The notes beneath the pieces were generated by a model that was not told where the DNA came from, ran no database searches, and was given only the letters and a program-made list of their open reading frames with translations. 38,566 bases of DNA, taken from an uncultured Lachnospiraceae bacterium (GTDB taxonomy: Bacteria; Bacillota; Clostridia; Lachnospirales; Lachnospiraceae). The translations under genes were made by a program, and so were the position numbers. Location of the stretch: assembly GCA_947630085.1 (NCBI GenBank), contig CANRGP010000013.1:1-38566 (forward strand), given 5' to 3'. Shown here one piece after another: positions 7,616 to 16,180 of the stretch (within the stretch, counting starts at the first letter, position 1; each line of letters begins with the position of its first letter).

Positions 7616-8204
7616 GGAGAGGTGGATCCTCCTGCTTGCGGCCGGTCTTCTTCTGCTGATACTGGCAATGCCTCTTGGCAGCCGGTCATCCGGGGGAAGA
7701 AGCGGGACACAGGAATTCGTAGCGTCGGAAAAAAGCGGTTCGGACACGGAAAACGCGGGGAGCGGAGCAGGCACTGCGGACGGGACCTGGCAGGCGGAGG
7801 ATGTGCTTGCCTATGAGGAGATGCTTGAAAAGCGCCTTACGGAGGTACTGTCCCATGTGGAGGGAGTGGGGGAGGTCCAGGTCATGATCGTGACGGACTG
7901 TTCCGGCGAGAAGGTATGGCGCGTGGACCGGGACACCGTCCAGTCCGCCACAGAGGAATCGGATTCCGGCGGCGGGAGCCGCAAGGTGGAGAGCCGGCAG
8001 ATTCAGGAGGAGACGGTCCTGTCCGGCGGTTCCGGTTCCCAGACCCCGATTCTGGAAAAGGAGATCCGGCCCCAGATACGCGGCGTGGTCGTCTGCGCCG
8101 GCGGCGGGGAGAGCCCGAAGGTCCAGGCGGAAATTTCCGCGGCCGTTGAAGCATTATTCGGCGTTCCCTCTCATAAGATTAAAGTATTAAAGAGGGCAGA
8201 ATGA
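7569..8204 (+). CDS. spoIIIAG: Stage III sporulation protein AG
   Basis: SpoIIIAG forms the large ring of the SpoIIIA-SpoIIQ channel in the intermembrane space. The 211-residue protein has one N-terminal transmembrane segment (ILLLAAGLLLLILAMPLG, about residues 18-36), a Ser/Gly-rich linker and a ring-building domain: YEEMLEKRLTEVLSHVEGVGEVQVMIV, a variable Ser/Gly loop, then PQIRGVVVCAGGGESPKVQAEISAAVEALFGVPSHKIKVL at the C-terminus. These features match the family. It overlaps spoIIIAF and is followed after 16 bases by spoIIIAH. Confidence 0.94.
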   Translation: MDWNPKTWKFNWKNGKERWILLLAAGLLLLILAMPLGSRSSGGRSGTQEFVASEKSGSDTENAGSGAGTADGTWQAEDVLAYEEMLEKRLTEVLSHVEGVGEVQVMIVTDCSGEKVWRVDRDTVQSATEESDSGGGSRKVESRQIQEETVLSGGSGSQTPILEKEIRPQIRGVVVCAGGGESPKVQAEISAAVEALFGVPSHKIKVLKRAE

Positions 8205-8220
8205 AAAAGGAGTGTCGCGC

Positions 8221-9078
8221 ATGAAATTTAAAATCAAAAGGGACTTAAAGAACATCAATATGAAGAAGCTGTTCCGAAGAAATCAGATCATTGTCACGAC
8301 GCTTGCGGTGATGGTGGCGGCGGCCGGATATCTGAACTATGCCGGACGGCAGAATCTGAATTCCGAGACGGATGTGTACGAAGCGGGTGCCCTTGACATC
8401 TCTCAGGAGGAGATCCTCGCGGAAAACCAGAGAGCCCTTGACGCGGCGGGAAATTATACGGATATGAAAAGCCTGGACCAGGACTGGGACCAGATCGAGG
8501 AGGCGGAATCCATGGCCGACAGCGACGTGGTATCGGGACAGGCGCAGGGAGGGATGATCGAGGATCAGATCGACCAGATCGAGGAAAACGTCCGGCTGGC
8601 GGATGCGGAGCAGGAGGCCGGATACGAGACGATCTCCGCCCAGGCGGGAATGGAAGAAGGGGCGGACGCCGGATATGAGAATCCGGGGGAGGCCATTCTG
8701 ACCAGCGGATTAAGTGTTTCCGATTACATAGCGAGCGTGCAGCTGAGCCGGGAACAGGTCCGCGCCCGCAACCGGGAAACGCTCCTGAACATCATCAATA
8801 GTACCGATGTGGAGGAATCCGCCAAACAGGATGCCATTCAGAGCATGATCGAGCTGACCGAGGTGGCGGAAAAGGAAAATTCGGCGGAAACGCTTCTGAT
8901 GGCAAAGGGCTTCTCGGATCCGGTGGTCAGCATTTCCGCCGATAAAGTGGACGTGGTCATCAACGCGGAATCGATCACGGATCCCCAGAGGGCGCAGATC
9001 GAGGATGTGGTGAAGCGCAAGACCCAGGTAGGGGCGGAGGACATCATCATTACGCTGCTGAACCTGGCGGACCAGTAG
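8221..9078 (+). CDS. spoIIIAH: Stage III sporulation protein AH
   Basis: SpoIIIAH spans the outer forespore membrane and binds SpoIIQ, so it joins the two halves of the channel. The 285-residue protein has a basic start, a transmembrane segment (IIVTTLAVMVAAAGYLNYAG, about residues 20-42), an acidic linker and a YscJ-like C-terminal domain (SREQVRARNRETLLNIINS ... AETLLMAKGFSDPVVSISADKVDVVI ... VVKRKTQVGAEDIII). ATG 8221 is used because AAAAAGGAG (8205-8213) is seven bases upstream; a GTG at 8212 overlaps that site. The acidic linker (Glu/Asp/Gln-rich, ~50-160) is long. This is the last gene of the operon. Confidence 0.94.
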   Translation: MKFKIKRDLKNINMKKLFRRNQIIVTTLAVMVAAAGYLNYAGRQNLNSETDVYEAGALDISQEEILAENQRALDAAGNYTDMKSLDQDWDQIEEAESMADSDVVSGQAQGGMIEDQIDQIEENVRLADAEQEAGYETISAQAGMEEGADAGYENPGEAILTSGLSVSDYIASVQLSREQVRARNRETLLNIINSTDVEESAKQDAIQSMIELTEVAEKENSAETLLMAKGFSDPVVSISADKVDVVINAESITDPQRAQIEDVVKRKTQVGAEDIIITLLNLADQ

Positions 9079-9093
9079 AAGACAATTAACCCC

Positions 9094-9122
9094 TTTTCAA
9101 ACAGGAGTATTTTTGCTATAAT
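9094..9122 (+). promoter_or_regulatory. Sigma-A promoter with extended -10 before asp23
   Basis: TTTTCA (9094-9099), 17 bases, TATAAT (9117-9122) with TGC directly before the -10. This is the only good vegetative promoter I see ahead of the asp23-to-recN block. Confidence 0.75.
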
Positions 9123-9155
9123 AAGACTACCATAGGACATGAGGAGGTTATTGCC

Positions 9156-9542
9156 GTGGCAGAGACTGAGAGCAGAAGTACTCATAAAGTGTATGAAAAG
9201 GATACCATCGGCGAGGTTCAGATCGCCGACGAGGTGGTTGCGATCATTGCGGGACTTGCCGCAACGGAGGTGGAAGGCGTCGATTCCATGGCCGGCAATA
9301 TCACCAATGAATGGGTCAGCAAGCTGGGGATGAAGAACCTGTCAAAGGGTGTCAAGGTGGAAGTGACCGAAGAGCACGTTTCCGTTGATCTGTCCCTGGT
9401 GATCAAATACGGTTACAGTATACCGGCGATTTCCGAGAAGGTTCAGGATAAAGTCAAGAGTGCCATCGAGAACATGACGGGACTGAACGTACTGGACGTG
9501 AATATCCGGATCGCCGGAGTCAACACACAGGGAGAACACTGA
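9156..9542 (+). CDS. Asp23/Gls24 family envelope stress protein
   Basis: This 128-residue cytoplasmic protein belongs to the Asp23/Gls24 (YqhY-type) family. Family landmarks are GEVQIADEVVAIIAGLAATEVEGV near the N-terminus, GVKVEVTEEHVSVDLSLVIKYG in the middle, and IPAISEKVQDKVKSAIENMTGLNVLDVNIRIAGV at the end. Members are linked to envelope homeostasis and, for YqhY, to acetyl-CoA carboxylase control; in B. subtilis yqhY lies between accC and nusB. Here accB and accC are absent and the gene sits directly between spoIIIAH and nusB. It starts with GTG, eight bases after GAGGAGG (9141-9147). Confidence 0.9.
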   Translation: MAETESRSTHKVYEKDTIGEVQIADEVVAIIAGLAATEVEGVDSMAGNITNEWVSKLGMKNLSKGVKVEVTEEHVSVDLSLVIKYGYSIPAISEKVQDKVKSAIENMTGLNVLDVNIRIAGVNTQGEH

Positions 9543-9546
9543 CCGT

Positions 9547-9581
9547 GCAGACGCGGCTTTCCGGGAGGGGGCTGCGTCTGC
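9547..9581 (+). other. Intergenic hairpin between asp23 and nusB
   Basis: GCAGACGC (9547-9554) pairs with GCGTCTGC (9574-9581), and inner GU/GC pairs can extend the stem. No T-run follows, so it may be an RNA processing or stability element and not a terminator. Confidence 0.35.
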
Positions 9582-9636
9582 CGTGTGCGTTGTGCAGCCC
9601 TTATGCAGACCAGAAGAACCAGGGAGGACACTTTAG

Positions 9637-10080
9637 ATGACCAGGAGAGAGCTGCGCGAGCATTGCTTTAAGATGCTGTTCGGTGCAGATTTTTACCCGG
9701 CGGGAGAGAGAGCCGGGCAGTTCGTACAGTATTTTGAATCGCCGGAAGAGGACGAAGCCGTATCGGAGGGAGAGTCCGTCACGGTCCATCAGGTGGACGC
9801 CACCATGGAGGAGATGAACTATCTCGTGAAAAAGGCCGAGCAGGTAGCCGCCAGGATACCGGAGCTGGACGAGAGGATCGACAGCGTGGCGGAGGGCTGG
9901 AAGACGAAGCGGATGGGCAGAGTCGATCTGACTATTTTGCGCCTGGCAGTCTATGAGATGCTGTACGATGACGAGATCCCGGAGAAGGTCGCTATCAACG
10001 AAGCGGTGGAGCTGGCGAAGAAGTTCGGACAGGACGAGTCCCCCTCTTTTGTCAACGGCATTCTGGCGAAACTGGTATAA
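9637..10080 (+). CDS. nusB: Transcription antitermination factor NusB
   Basis: NusB binds boxA RNA with NusE (S10) in rRNA antitermination. The 147-residue all-helical protein has the family's N-terminal TRRELREHCFKMLF and C-terminal KTKRMGRVDLTILRLAVYEMLYDDEIPEKVAINEAVELAKKFGQDESPSFVNGILAKL. AGGGAGGA (9621-9628) is eight bases before the ATG. The middle (about 40-65) is more acidic than in B. subtilis NusB. xseA follows after 15 bases. Confidence 0.95.
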   Translation: MTRRELREHCFKMLFGADFYPAGERAGQFVQYFESPEEDEAVSEGESVTVHQVDATMEEMNYLVKKAEQVAARIPELDERIDSVAEGWKTKRMGRVDLTILRLAVYEMLYDDEIPEKVAINEAVELAKKFGQDESPSFVNGILAKLV

Positions 10081-10095
10081 AGATCGGGAGGGAAT

Positions 10096-11337
10096 ATGGC
10101 TCAGTCCAGTGTCTATTCCGTAGCTCAGGTGAATTCCTATATCAAGAATATGTTTGTCCAGGACTTCCTCCTGAACCGGATCCGGGTTCGGGGGGAGGTT
10201 TCCAACTGCAAATATCACACCTCCGGCCATATTTATTTTACGCTGAAGGACGGCACGGGGACATTATCCGCGGTGATGTTTGCCGGACAGAGGCGCGGAC
10301 TTGCTTTCCGGCTCCAGGAGGGGCAGCAGGTGATCGTGACCGGAAGTGTGGATGTCTACGAACGGGACGGCCGCTACCAGCTGTACGCGAAGGAGATCAC
10401 CCGCGACGGTGTGGGGGATCTGTATGAGAGATATCAGAAGCTGAAGGACAGGCTGGAGGATATGGGGCTGTTTGCGGGCGAATACAAGAGGCCCATCCCC
10501 CGATATGCCTCCCGGGTAGGGATCGTGACTGCCGAAACCGGCGCGGCCATACGCGATATTATGAATGTGGCGGCCCGGCGCAATCCGTATGTCCGGCTGA
10601 TCCTGTATCCGGCTCTGGTACAGGGGGAGAACGCCAAATACAGCATCGTTCGGGGGATACAGACGCTGGACGCCATGAACCTGGACGTGATCATCGTCGG
10701 AAGGGGCGGAGGCTCCATCGAGGATCTGTGGGCCTTCAATGAGGAGATAGTGGCCCAGGCGATATTTGACTGCCGAACACCGGTCATATCGGCGGTCGGG
10801 CATGAGACGGACGTGACCATTGCGGATTTTGTCGCGGACCTTCGGGCCCCCACGCCGTCGGCCGCCGCGGAGCTTGCCGTCTTTGACTACCGGCAGTTTG
10901 AAGAGCGGCTTGCCGTGATCCGGCAGGCGCTGGTCCGCGGTATGGAGAGAAGCGTGGAACGCAAACGTTACCGCGTGGAACAATATAAAATAAAGCTGAA
11001 AATGTACCAGCCGGAGCGGCTGATCCGCGACAGGAGGCAGCAGCTGGAAGACGTTCAGGAGAAGATCCGCCAGATCCTAAAGGACAGGCTCATGCAGGCC
11101 AGGCACCGTCTGGCGCTGGCGGGCGGAAGGCTGGACGGGCTTTCGCCGGTAAAACGGCTGAGCGGGGGCTTCGGCTTTGTCTCGGACGGGGACGGCAGGG
11201 CCCTAGACAGTGTAGAAAAGATAAATGAGGGCGGGAGCTTTTATGTCCGCCTGGCGGACGGGACAGTCCGCGCCCGGGCGGAGCAGATCCGGAGAGAAGC
11301 GCTTTCCGTTCCCCGGACGGATGCGCTGTCTCCGTAA
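10096..11337 (+). CDS. xseA: Exodeoxyribonuclease VII large subunit
   Basis: XseA with XseB degrades single-stranded DNA. The 413-residue protein has an N-terminal OB fold (about 1-100: VRGEVSNCKYHTSGHIYFTLKDGTGTLSAVMF), the conserved catalytic region (ASRVGIVTAETGAAIRDI, IVGRGGGSIEDLWAFNEE, VISAVGHETDVTIADFVADLRAPTPSAAAEL) and a coiled-coil helical region (about 265-340) before a short beta-rich end. The helical part is somewhat short compared with E. coli (456 residues). GGGAGGG precedes the ATG. xseB follows after 69 bases, in which CCGGCGG (11347-11353) and CCGCCGG (11364-11370) can pair. Confidence 0.95.
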   Translation: MAQSSVYSVAQVNSYIKNMFVQDFLLNRIRVRGEVSNCKYHTSGHIYFTLKDGTGTLSAVMFAGQRRGLAFRLQEGQQVIVTGSVDVYERDGRYQLYAKEITRDGVGDLYERYQKLKDRLEDMGLFAGEYKRPIPRYASRVGIVTAETGAAIRDIMNVAARRNPYVRLILYPALVQGENAKYSIVRGIQTLDAMNLDVIIVGRGGGSIEDLWAFNEEIVAQAIFDCRTPVISAVGHETDVTIADFVADLRAPTPSAAAELAVFDYRQFEERLAVIRQALVRGMERSVERKRYRVEQYKIKLKMYQPERLIRDRRQQLEDVQEKIRQILKDRLMQARHRLALAGGRLDGLSPVKRLSGGFGFVSDGDGRALDSVEKINEGGSFYVRLADGTVRARAEQIRREALSVPRTDALSP

Positions 11338-11406
11338 CAGCCTGTCCCGGCGGCAGATGTCCGCCGCCGGAAGAGCAAAGCAGATCACGGATAGAGCGGA
11401 GGGATC

Positions 11407-11643
11407 GTGTTGGAGGAAGAAAAACTGCCGGAGGGTACGGCGGGAGAGATGAGCATTGAGGAGTCATTGGAGAGGCTGGAGCAGATCGTCGAACAGATGG
11501 AAGACCGGAATATCTCCCTGGAGGAGACGTTCTCTCTGTATGAGCAGGGAATACAGCTTGTGAAGGAGTGCTCCGGAAGGATCGACAGGGTGGAGCAAAA
11601 AATCACCGTACTGGCAGGAGAAGGATCGGAAGATGAATTTTAA
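11407..11643 (+). CDS. xseB: Exodeoxyribonuclease VII small subunit
   Basis: XseB is the small helical partner of XseA. The 78-residue sequence carries the family's ESLERLEQIVEQMEDRNISLEETFSLYEQGIQLVKECSGRID. GGAGGG (11398-11403) lies upstream of GTG 11407; the next codon, TTG at 11410, is at a better distance from that site, so the true start could be one codon later. The stop overlaps the start of ispA by 11 bases. Confidence 0.92.
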   Translation: MLEEEKLPEGTAGEMSIEESLERLEQIVEQMEDRNISLEETFSLYEQGIQLVKECSGRIDRVEQKITVLAGEGSEDEF

Positions 11644-12520
11644 ACAATGGCTGGCCGGGGCCGTCTCGGAGACGGACCGGGTCATCGATTCCTATCTGCC
11701 TCCGGAAGAAGGATGGCAGAAGGATGTGATTTCCGCTATGAATTACAGTGTGAGGGCGGGAGGAAAAAGGCTGCGTCCCCTCTTTTTGAGGGAGATCTAC
11801 CGGATGTTCGGCGGGACGGGAAAGGTGGAGGAACCGTTTATGGCGGCAGTGGAGATGATCCACACATTTTCCCTGATCCATGACGATCTTCCCTGTATGG
11901 ATAACGACGAGCTCCGCCGCGGACTTCCTACCACATGGGTAAAGTACGGCTATGACCTGGCGGTGCTTGCGGGGGATGCCCTGGCCGTATATGCCTTTGA
12001 GACGGCGTCGAAAGCGTTTTCCATGACGGACAGGCCGGACAGAGTCTCCCAAAGCATGGAGATCCTGGCGCGGAAGACGGGAATTTACGGTATGATCGGC
12101 GGACAGACAGCCGACGTGGTGATGACGGGGAAGAGCCTTTCCGGGCAGCAGCTCGATTTTATCTACCGCTTAAAGACGGGAGCGCTCCTGGAGGCTCCCA
12201 TGATGATCGGGGCTCTCCTGGCGGGAGCCGATGAGGGACAGGTGAGCACGGTGGAGAGGATGGCCTCCTGCGTAGGGACGGCGTTCCAGATCCGCGACGA
12301 TATCCTGGATGTGACCGGCACCAGCCAGGTGCTTGGGAAGCCGGTATTCAGCGACGAGAAGAATCATAAGACCACGTATGTGACATTATACGGTATGGAA
12401 CGCGCCGTGAAGGACGTGGAGGCTCTGTCTGCGGAGGCGGTCTCGATCCTGGAGGGACTGCCCGGATCCCATGGGACGGTGGCAGGGCTGATCGATCTTC
12501 TGATGACCAGAGAGAAGTAG
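11633..12520 (+). CDS. ispA: Farnesyl/geranyl diphosphate synthase (polyprenyl synthetase)
   Basis: This short-chain trans-prenyl diphosphate synthase condenses IPP with DMAPP/GPP, feeding undecaprenyl-phosphate and other isoprenoid synthesis. The 295-residue protein has the first Asp-rich motif DDLPCMD (84-90) and the second DDILD (222-226), GGKRLRP (43-49) and KTGALLEAP. Start ATG 11633 lies inside the xseB end. It is directly followed by dxs, the first enzyme of the MEP pathway that supplies its substrates, an arrangement common in Firmicutes. Confidence 0.94.
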   Translation: MNFKQWLAGAVSETDRVIDSYLPPEEGWQKDVISAMNYSVRAGGKRLRPLFLREIYRMFGGTGKVEEPFMAAVEMIHTFSLIHDDLPCMDNDELRRGLPTTWVKYGYDLAVLAGDALAVYAFETASKAFSMTDRPDRVSQSMEILARKTGIYGMIGGQTADVVMTGKSLSGQQLDFIYRLKTGALLEAPMMIGALLAGADEGQVSTVERMASCVGTAFQIRDDILDVTGTSQVLGKPVFSDEKNHKTTYVTLYGMERAVKDVEALSAEAVSILEGLPGSHGTVAGLIDLLMTREK

Positions 12521-12563
12521 GTCATGGTTCTCAACCGCAACAAAAATAAAGGACGATACGATT

Positions 12564-14483
12564 ATGCTGGAACGGATAAACGGACCCGAGGATATCAAGG
12601 GACTGAGCAGGGATGAGCTGGAAGCGCTTGCTTCGGAGATCAGGCAGTTCCTGGTGGAAAAGACCAGTGTCCGGGGCGGCCATCTGGCCTCCAACCTGGG
12701 AGTGGTGGAACTGACCATGGCGATTTTCCTTACCTTTGATCTGCCCCGCGACAAGGTCATCTGGGACGTGGGGCACCAGTCTTATACGCACAAGATCCTG
12801 AGCGGCCGGAAGGATGCGTTTGATGAGCTTCGGCAGCTTGGAGGAATCAGCGGTTTCCCCAAAACAAAAGAAAGCCCATATGATTCGTTCAACACCGGAC
12901 ACAGCTCCACCTCCATATCCGCCGGGCTCGGTATGGCCCAGGCCAGGGATCTGCTGGGGGAGGATCATTTTATCGTGTCGGTCATCGGGGACGGCGCCCT
13001 GACGGGCGGTATGGCCTATGAAGCGCTCAACAATGCCGCCCGGATCAGCCGGAATTTCATCATCATACTCAACGACAATGAGATGTCCATTTCCGAAAAC
13101 GTAGGAGGGATGTCCCGCTATCTGAGCGGGATCCGGACGGGGGAGGGCTATAACGACCTTAAAAAGAACGTGACCGGCTTTCTGGAGAAGATCCCGGTTG
13201 CGGGGCCCAAGCTCATCAACAGGATCAGCCGGACCAAGCAGGGGATCAAGCAGCTGATCCTTCCCGGTATGCTGTTTGAGGATATGGGGATCACATATCT
13301 GGGGCCCGTGGACGGCCACGATATGAAGCAGCTGTGCAAGATCCTGAAGGAGGCGAAGAAGCTGAACCACGCGGTCCTTGTCCATGTGCTGACCAGAAAG
13401 GGAAAGGGCTATGCCCCGGCGGAGAAGAATCCGGAACGCTTTCACGGAGTGGAGCCCTTTGACGTCGTCACGGGGAAGCCGCTGAAGGAAAAGAAATATC
13501 CGTCCTACACCGATATTTTTTCCAGAGAGCTTTGCCGGCTTGCCGAGAAGAACGACAGGATCGTGGCGGTGACCGCGGCTATGCCGGACGGAACCGGGCT
13601 TAACCGCTTCCGCAAAAAGTTCCCGGAACGTTTCTTTGACGTGGGCATCGCGGAGCAGCACGCGGTTACCAGCGCGGCGGGAATGGCTGCGGGAGGGCTT
13701 CTTCCGGTCGTCGCCGTGTATTCGTCGTTTCTGCAGCGGGCTTATGACCAGATCCTGCACGACGTATGCCTGCAGAACCTCCCGGTGGTGTTTGCCGTAG
13801 ACCGGGCGGGGATCGTGGGGAGCGACGGGGAGACGCACCAGGGGATCTTTGACCTTTCGTACCTGACTTCCATCCCCAATATGACGGTGCTGGCTCCCAA
13901 AAATCTCTGGGAGCTGCGCAGGGAGCTGGAATTCGCCGTGGGATTCGGAGCGCCGGTTGCGGTCCGCTATCCCAGGGGCATGGCCTATCGCGGGCTGAAG
14001 GAATTTGATTCTCCCATAGAATACGGAAAGGGAGAGATCCTGTTCGACGAGGGCGGAAGGTACTTCGGGGACAAGCCGAGGATCGCGCTCCTGGCGGCGG
14101 GAAGCATGGTAAGCACCGCCGAGCATATCCGCACAAAGCTGAAAGAAGAAGGTTACAGGGTTACATTGGCAAATGCCCGGTTCATCAAGCCGGTAGACTA
14201 TGATCTGGTGGACAGCCTCGGAAGACGGCACGACTGCCTGGTGACGCTGGAGGAAAATGTTCTCAGGGGCGGCTTCGGCCTGGAGGTCACCGCCTATGTG
14301 CAGAAGAATAATCCGGGGATCCGTGTGCTGAATGTGGCTCTTCCGGATGCGTATATCGAACACGGAAATGTGTCTCTCCTGCGCGAGATGCTGGGGATCG
14401 ACAGCGATTCCATCATCCGGAGGATGAAAAAAGAGTTTGATCTTGAAGAAGGGAGCGGGAATACGGATGAAGGAACGACTTGA
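12564..14483 (+). CDS. dxs: 1-deoxy-D-xylulose-5-phosphate synthase
   Basis: Dxs makes DXP from pyruvate and glyceraldehyde-3-phosphate with thiamine diphosphate, the first step of the MEP isoprenoid pathway. The 639-residue protein has VRGGHLASNLGVVELT (37-52), DVGHQSYTHKILSGR (68-82), the ThDP motif GDGALTGGMAYEALNNA (142-158), and the transketolase-type pyrimidine domain with DVGIAEQHAVTSAAGMA and AVDRAGIVGSDGETHQGIFDLSYL. Length and motifs are normal. AAAGGA is upstream of the ATG. The end overlaps tlyA by 17 bases. Confidence 0.97.
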   Translation: MLERINGPEDIKGLSRDELEALASEIRQFLVEKTSVRGGHLASNLGVVELTMAIFLTFDLPRDKVIWDVGHQSYTHKILSGRKDAFDELRQLGGISGFPKTKESPYDSFNTGHSSTSISAGLGMAQARDLLGEDHFIVSVIGDGALTGGMAYEALNNAARISRNFIIILNDNEMSISENVGGMSRYLSGIRTGEGYNDLKKNVTGFLEKIPVAGPKLINRISRTKQGIKQLILPGMLFEDMGITYLGPVDGHDMKQLCKILKEAKKLNHAVLVHVLTRKGKGYAPAEKNPERFHGVEPFDVVTGKPLKEKKYPSYTDIFSRELCRLAEKNDRIVAVTAAMPDGTGLNRFRKKFPERFFDVGIAEQHAVTSAAGMAAGGLLPVVAVYSSFLQRAYDQILHDVCLQNLPVVFAVDRAGIVGSDGETHQGIFDLSYLTSIPNMTVLAPKNLWELRRELEFAVGFGAPVAVRYPRGMAYRGLKEFDSPIEYGKGEILFDEGGRYFGDKPRIALLAAGSMVSTAEHIRTKLKEEGYRVTLANARFIKPVDYDLVDSLGRRHDCLVTLEENVLRGGFGLEVTAYVQKNNPGIRVLNVALPDAYIEHGNVSLLREMLGIDSDSIIRRMKKEFDLEEGSGNTDEGTT

Positions 14484-15306
14484 TGTGCTACTGGTCAACC
14501 GCGCCCTGGCGTCTTCCAGGGAAAAGGCAAAAGCGATCATCATGTCGGGCATCGTCTATGTAAACGGACAGAAGGAGGACAAGGCCGGCGCGGTTTTTGA
14601 TGACACCGCCCGGATCGAGGTGAGAGGAAGCACGCTCCCTTACGTGAGCCGGGGAGGGCTGAAGCTTGAAAAGGCGATGAATGTGTTCGGCGTTGACGTG
14701 AAGGATAAGATCTGCATGGACGTGGGAGCTTCGACCGGGGGATTTACCGACTGTATGCTCCAGAACGGGGCCGGAAAGGTTTATGCCGTGGATGTGGGGC
14801 ATGGGCAGCTGGCCTGGAAGCTCCGGGAGGACGAGCGGGTGATCTGCATGGAACGGACCAACATCCGGTACGTGACCCCGGCCGACGTCGGGGATGTGAT
14901 CGGCTTCGCGTCCGTTGATGTGTCGTTCATTTCCCTGACCAAGGTGCTGGGGCCGGTCCGGGAGCTTCTGGAAGAGGGCGGAAGAGTCGTCTGCCTGATA
15001 AAGCCCCAGTTTGAGGCAGGCCGGGAAAAGGTGGGAAAGAAGGGCGTGGTCAGGGACAGGAGGACGCATCTTGAGGTGATCGATATGGTCATGTCCTATG
15101 CGCAGAGCATCGGATTTGTACCCCTTGGCCTGGATTTTTCCCCGATACGGGGGCCGGAAGGCAATATTGAATATCTTTTGTATCTGCAAAAGGGACCGTC
15201 GGCAGGCGGCGCCGCGGAGACGGAAGAGGCGGGGAGAAGCTGTTCAGACCCGGCCCGCGTGGTAGAAGATGCCCATCGAACATTGCAGAAGCAGACAGAG
15301 GACTGA
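14467..15306 (+). CDS. tlyA: TlyA/YqxC-family rRNA 2'-O-methyltransferase (S4 plus FtsJ-like domain)
   Basis: The 279-residue protein has an N-terminal S4 RNA-binding domain (ERLDVLLVNRALASSREKAKAIIMSGIVYVNG, residues 3-34) and an FtsJ-like SAM-dependent methyltransferase domain with motif I DVGASTGGFTD (85-95), VYAVDVGHGQLAWKL, VDVSFISLTKVL and LIKPQFEAG. Mycobacterial TlyA 2'-O-methylates 16S and 23S rRNA; the Firmicutes YqxC orthologues are less studied. ATG 14467, inside the dxs end, matches the family N-terminus, and GAAGGGAG precedes it. A ~30-residue Ala/Glu/Arg-rich tail extends past the usual end. Confidence 0.92.
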   Translation: MKERLDVLLVNRALASSREKAKAIIMSGIVYVNGQKEDKAGAVFDDTARIEVRGSTLPYVSRGGLKLEKAMNVFGVDVKDKICMDVGASTGGFTDCMLQNGAGKVYAVDVGHGQLAWKLREDERVICMERTNIRYVTPADVGDVIGFASVDVSFISLTKVLGPVRELLEEGGRVVCLIKPQFEAGREKVGKKGVVRDRRTHLEVIDMVMSYAQSIGFVPLGLDFSPIRGPEGNIEYLLYLQKGPSAGGAAETEEAGRSCSDPARVVEDAHRTLQKQTED

Positions 15307-15310
15307 TTTC

Positions 15311-16177
15311 ATGAAGCATTTTTATCTGATATGGAATCCCCTGAGAAAAGGGACCGGGGAGATGGCGGAGCAGATCCGCGCATATCTGGCGGAGCGGGGA
15401 TGCGTGTGCACCGTCCGGGGAAAGGAAGAAGCCGCTCATGTCCCGGCGGGAACGGAGTGCGTGATCACTTTGGGCGGCGACGGAACACTGATCCGCGCGG
15501 CAAGGGATCTGGCCGCCCTGCACCTTCCCATGATCGGCGTCAATATGGGAAGCCTCGGATATCTGACCCAGATCGGGAGCCGGGAACCAAAAGAGGTGAC
15601 CGGTATGCTGGACGATCTGATGGCGGATCGTTTTCAGCTGGAAAGACGCATGATGCTCAGGGGGAGCGTTTTCCGGGACGGAGAGATGACCGCGGAGGAT
15701 ATCGCGCTCAATGAGATCCTGATCACGAGAAGAGAGATGCCGAAGCTTCTGGATCTGAGCGTGTCGGTCAACGGCGCCCCGCTGAGCCGCTACCGGGCCG
15801 ACGGCATGATCGTGGCCACGCCTACCGGTTCTACGGCCTACAATATGTCGGCGTGAGGCCCCATTGTGGCTCCTGCGGCCCGGATGACCATTCTGACGCC
15901 GGTATGTTCTCATGAGCTGAACGGAAGAAGCATCGTGTTTCCCGCGGAGGACCGCATAGAGATCCGGATCCTTGGAGACGACGACGGAGCGCAGGCCGCG
16001 GTATTTGACGGGGGAGCGGCGTACAGCCTGAAGGTGGGCGATATCCTTCTCGCTGCGCCCTCGCCGGTGGAGACGGTGATGGTGAAGCTGAAGGAGATTT
16101 CCTTCGTGGATAATCTGCGCAGCAGAATGGCGGGAAGAAGCTTTTCGCAGAGAGACGACAGTCAGGAGGCGGTGTGA
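15311..16177 (+). pseudogene. nadK: NAD kinase gene interrupted by an in-frame TGA
   Basis: NadK phosphorylates NAD to NADP and is normally essential. Reading frame 1 encodes the N-terminal domain with GGDGTL (55-60), GVNMGSLGYLTQI, ALNEILITR and ATPTGSTAYNMSA, then meets TGA at 15854-15856 (codon 182). The same frame continues without further stops as GPIVAPAARMTILTPVCSHEL to 16177, the normal C-terminal half. NAD kinases read SAGGPI here, so TGA stands exactly where a conserved Gly (GGA) is expected: one base change. Total frame length, 288 codons, is normal. Other genes here end in TGA, so TGA is a stop. ATG 15311 matches the family N-terminus; an upstream ATG at 15269 lies inside tlyA. 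A sequencing error, a recent mutation or read-through could each explain it. Confidence 0.85.
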
Positions 16178-16180
16178 GGG

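Noticed and set aside
12531-14552. 673-codon open frame antisense to dxs
   Set aside because: Dxs on the plus strand is complete and conserved; the antisense frame has no ribosome site and no recognisable domain. Long antisense frames are expected in GC-rich coding sequence. The same applies to 42-1448 and 33872-35518 on the minus strand.
15857-16177. Separate gene starting at GTG 15866
   Set aside because: It has no ribosome site and is plainly the C-terminal half of NAD kinase in the same frame as the part before the TGA.
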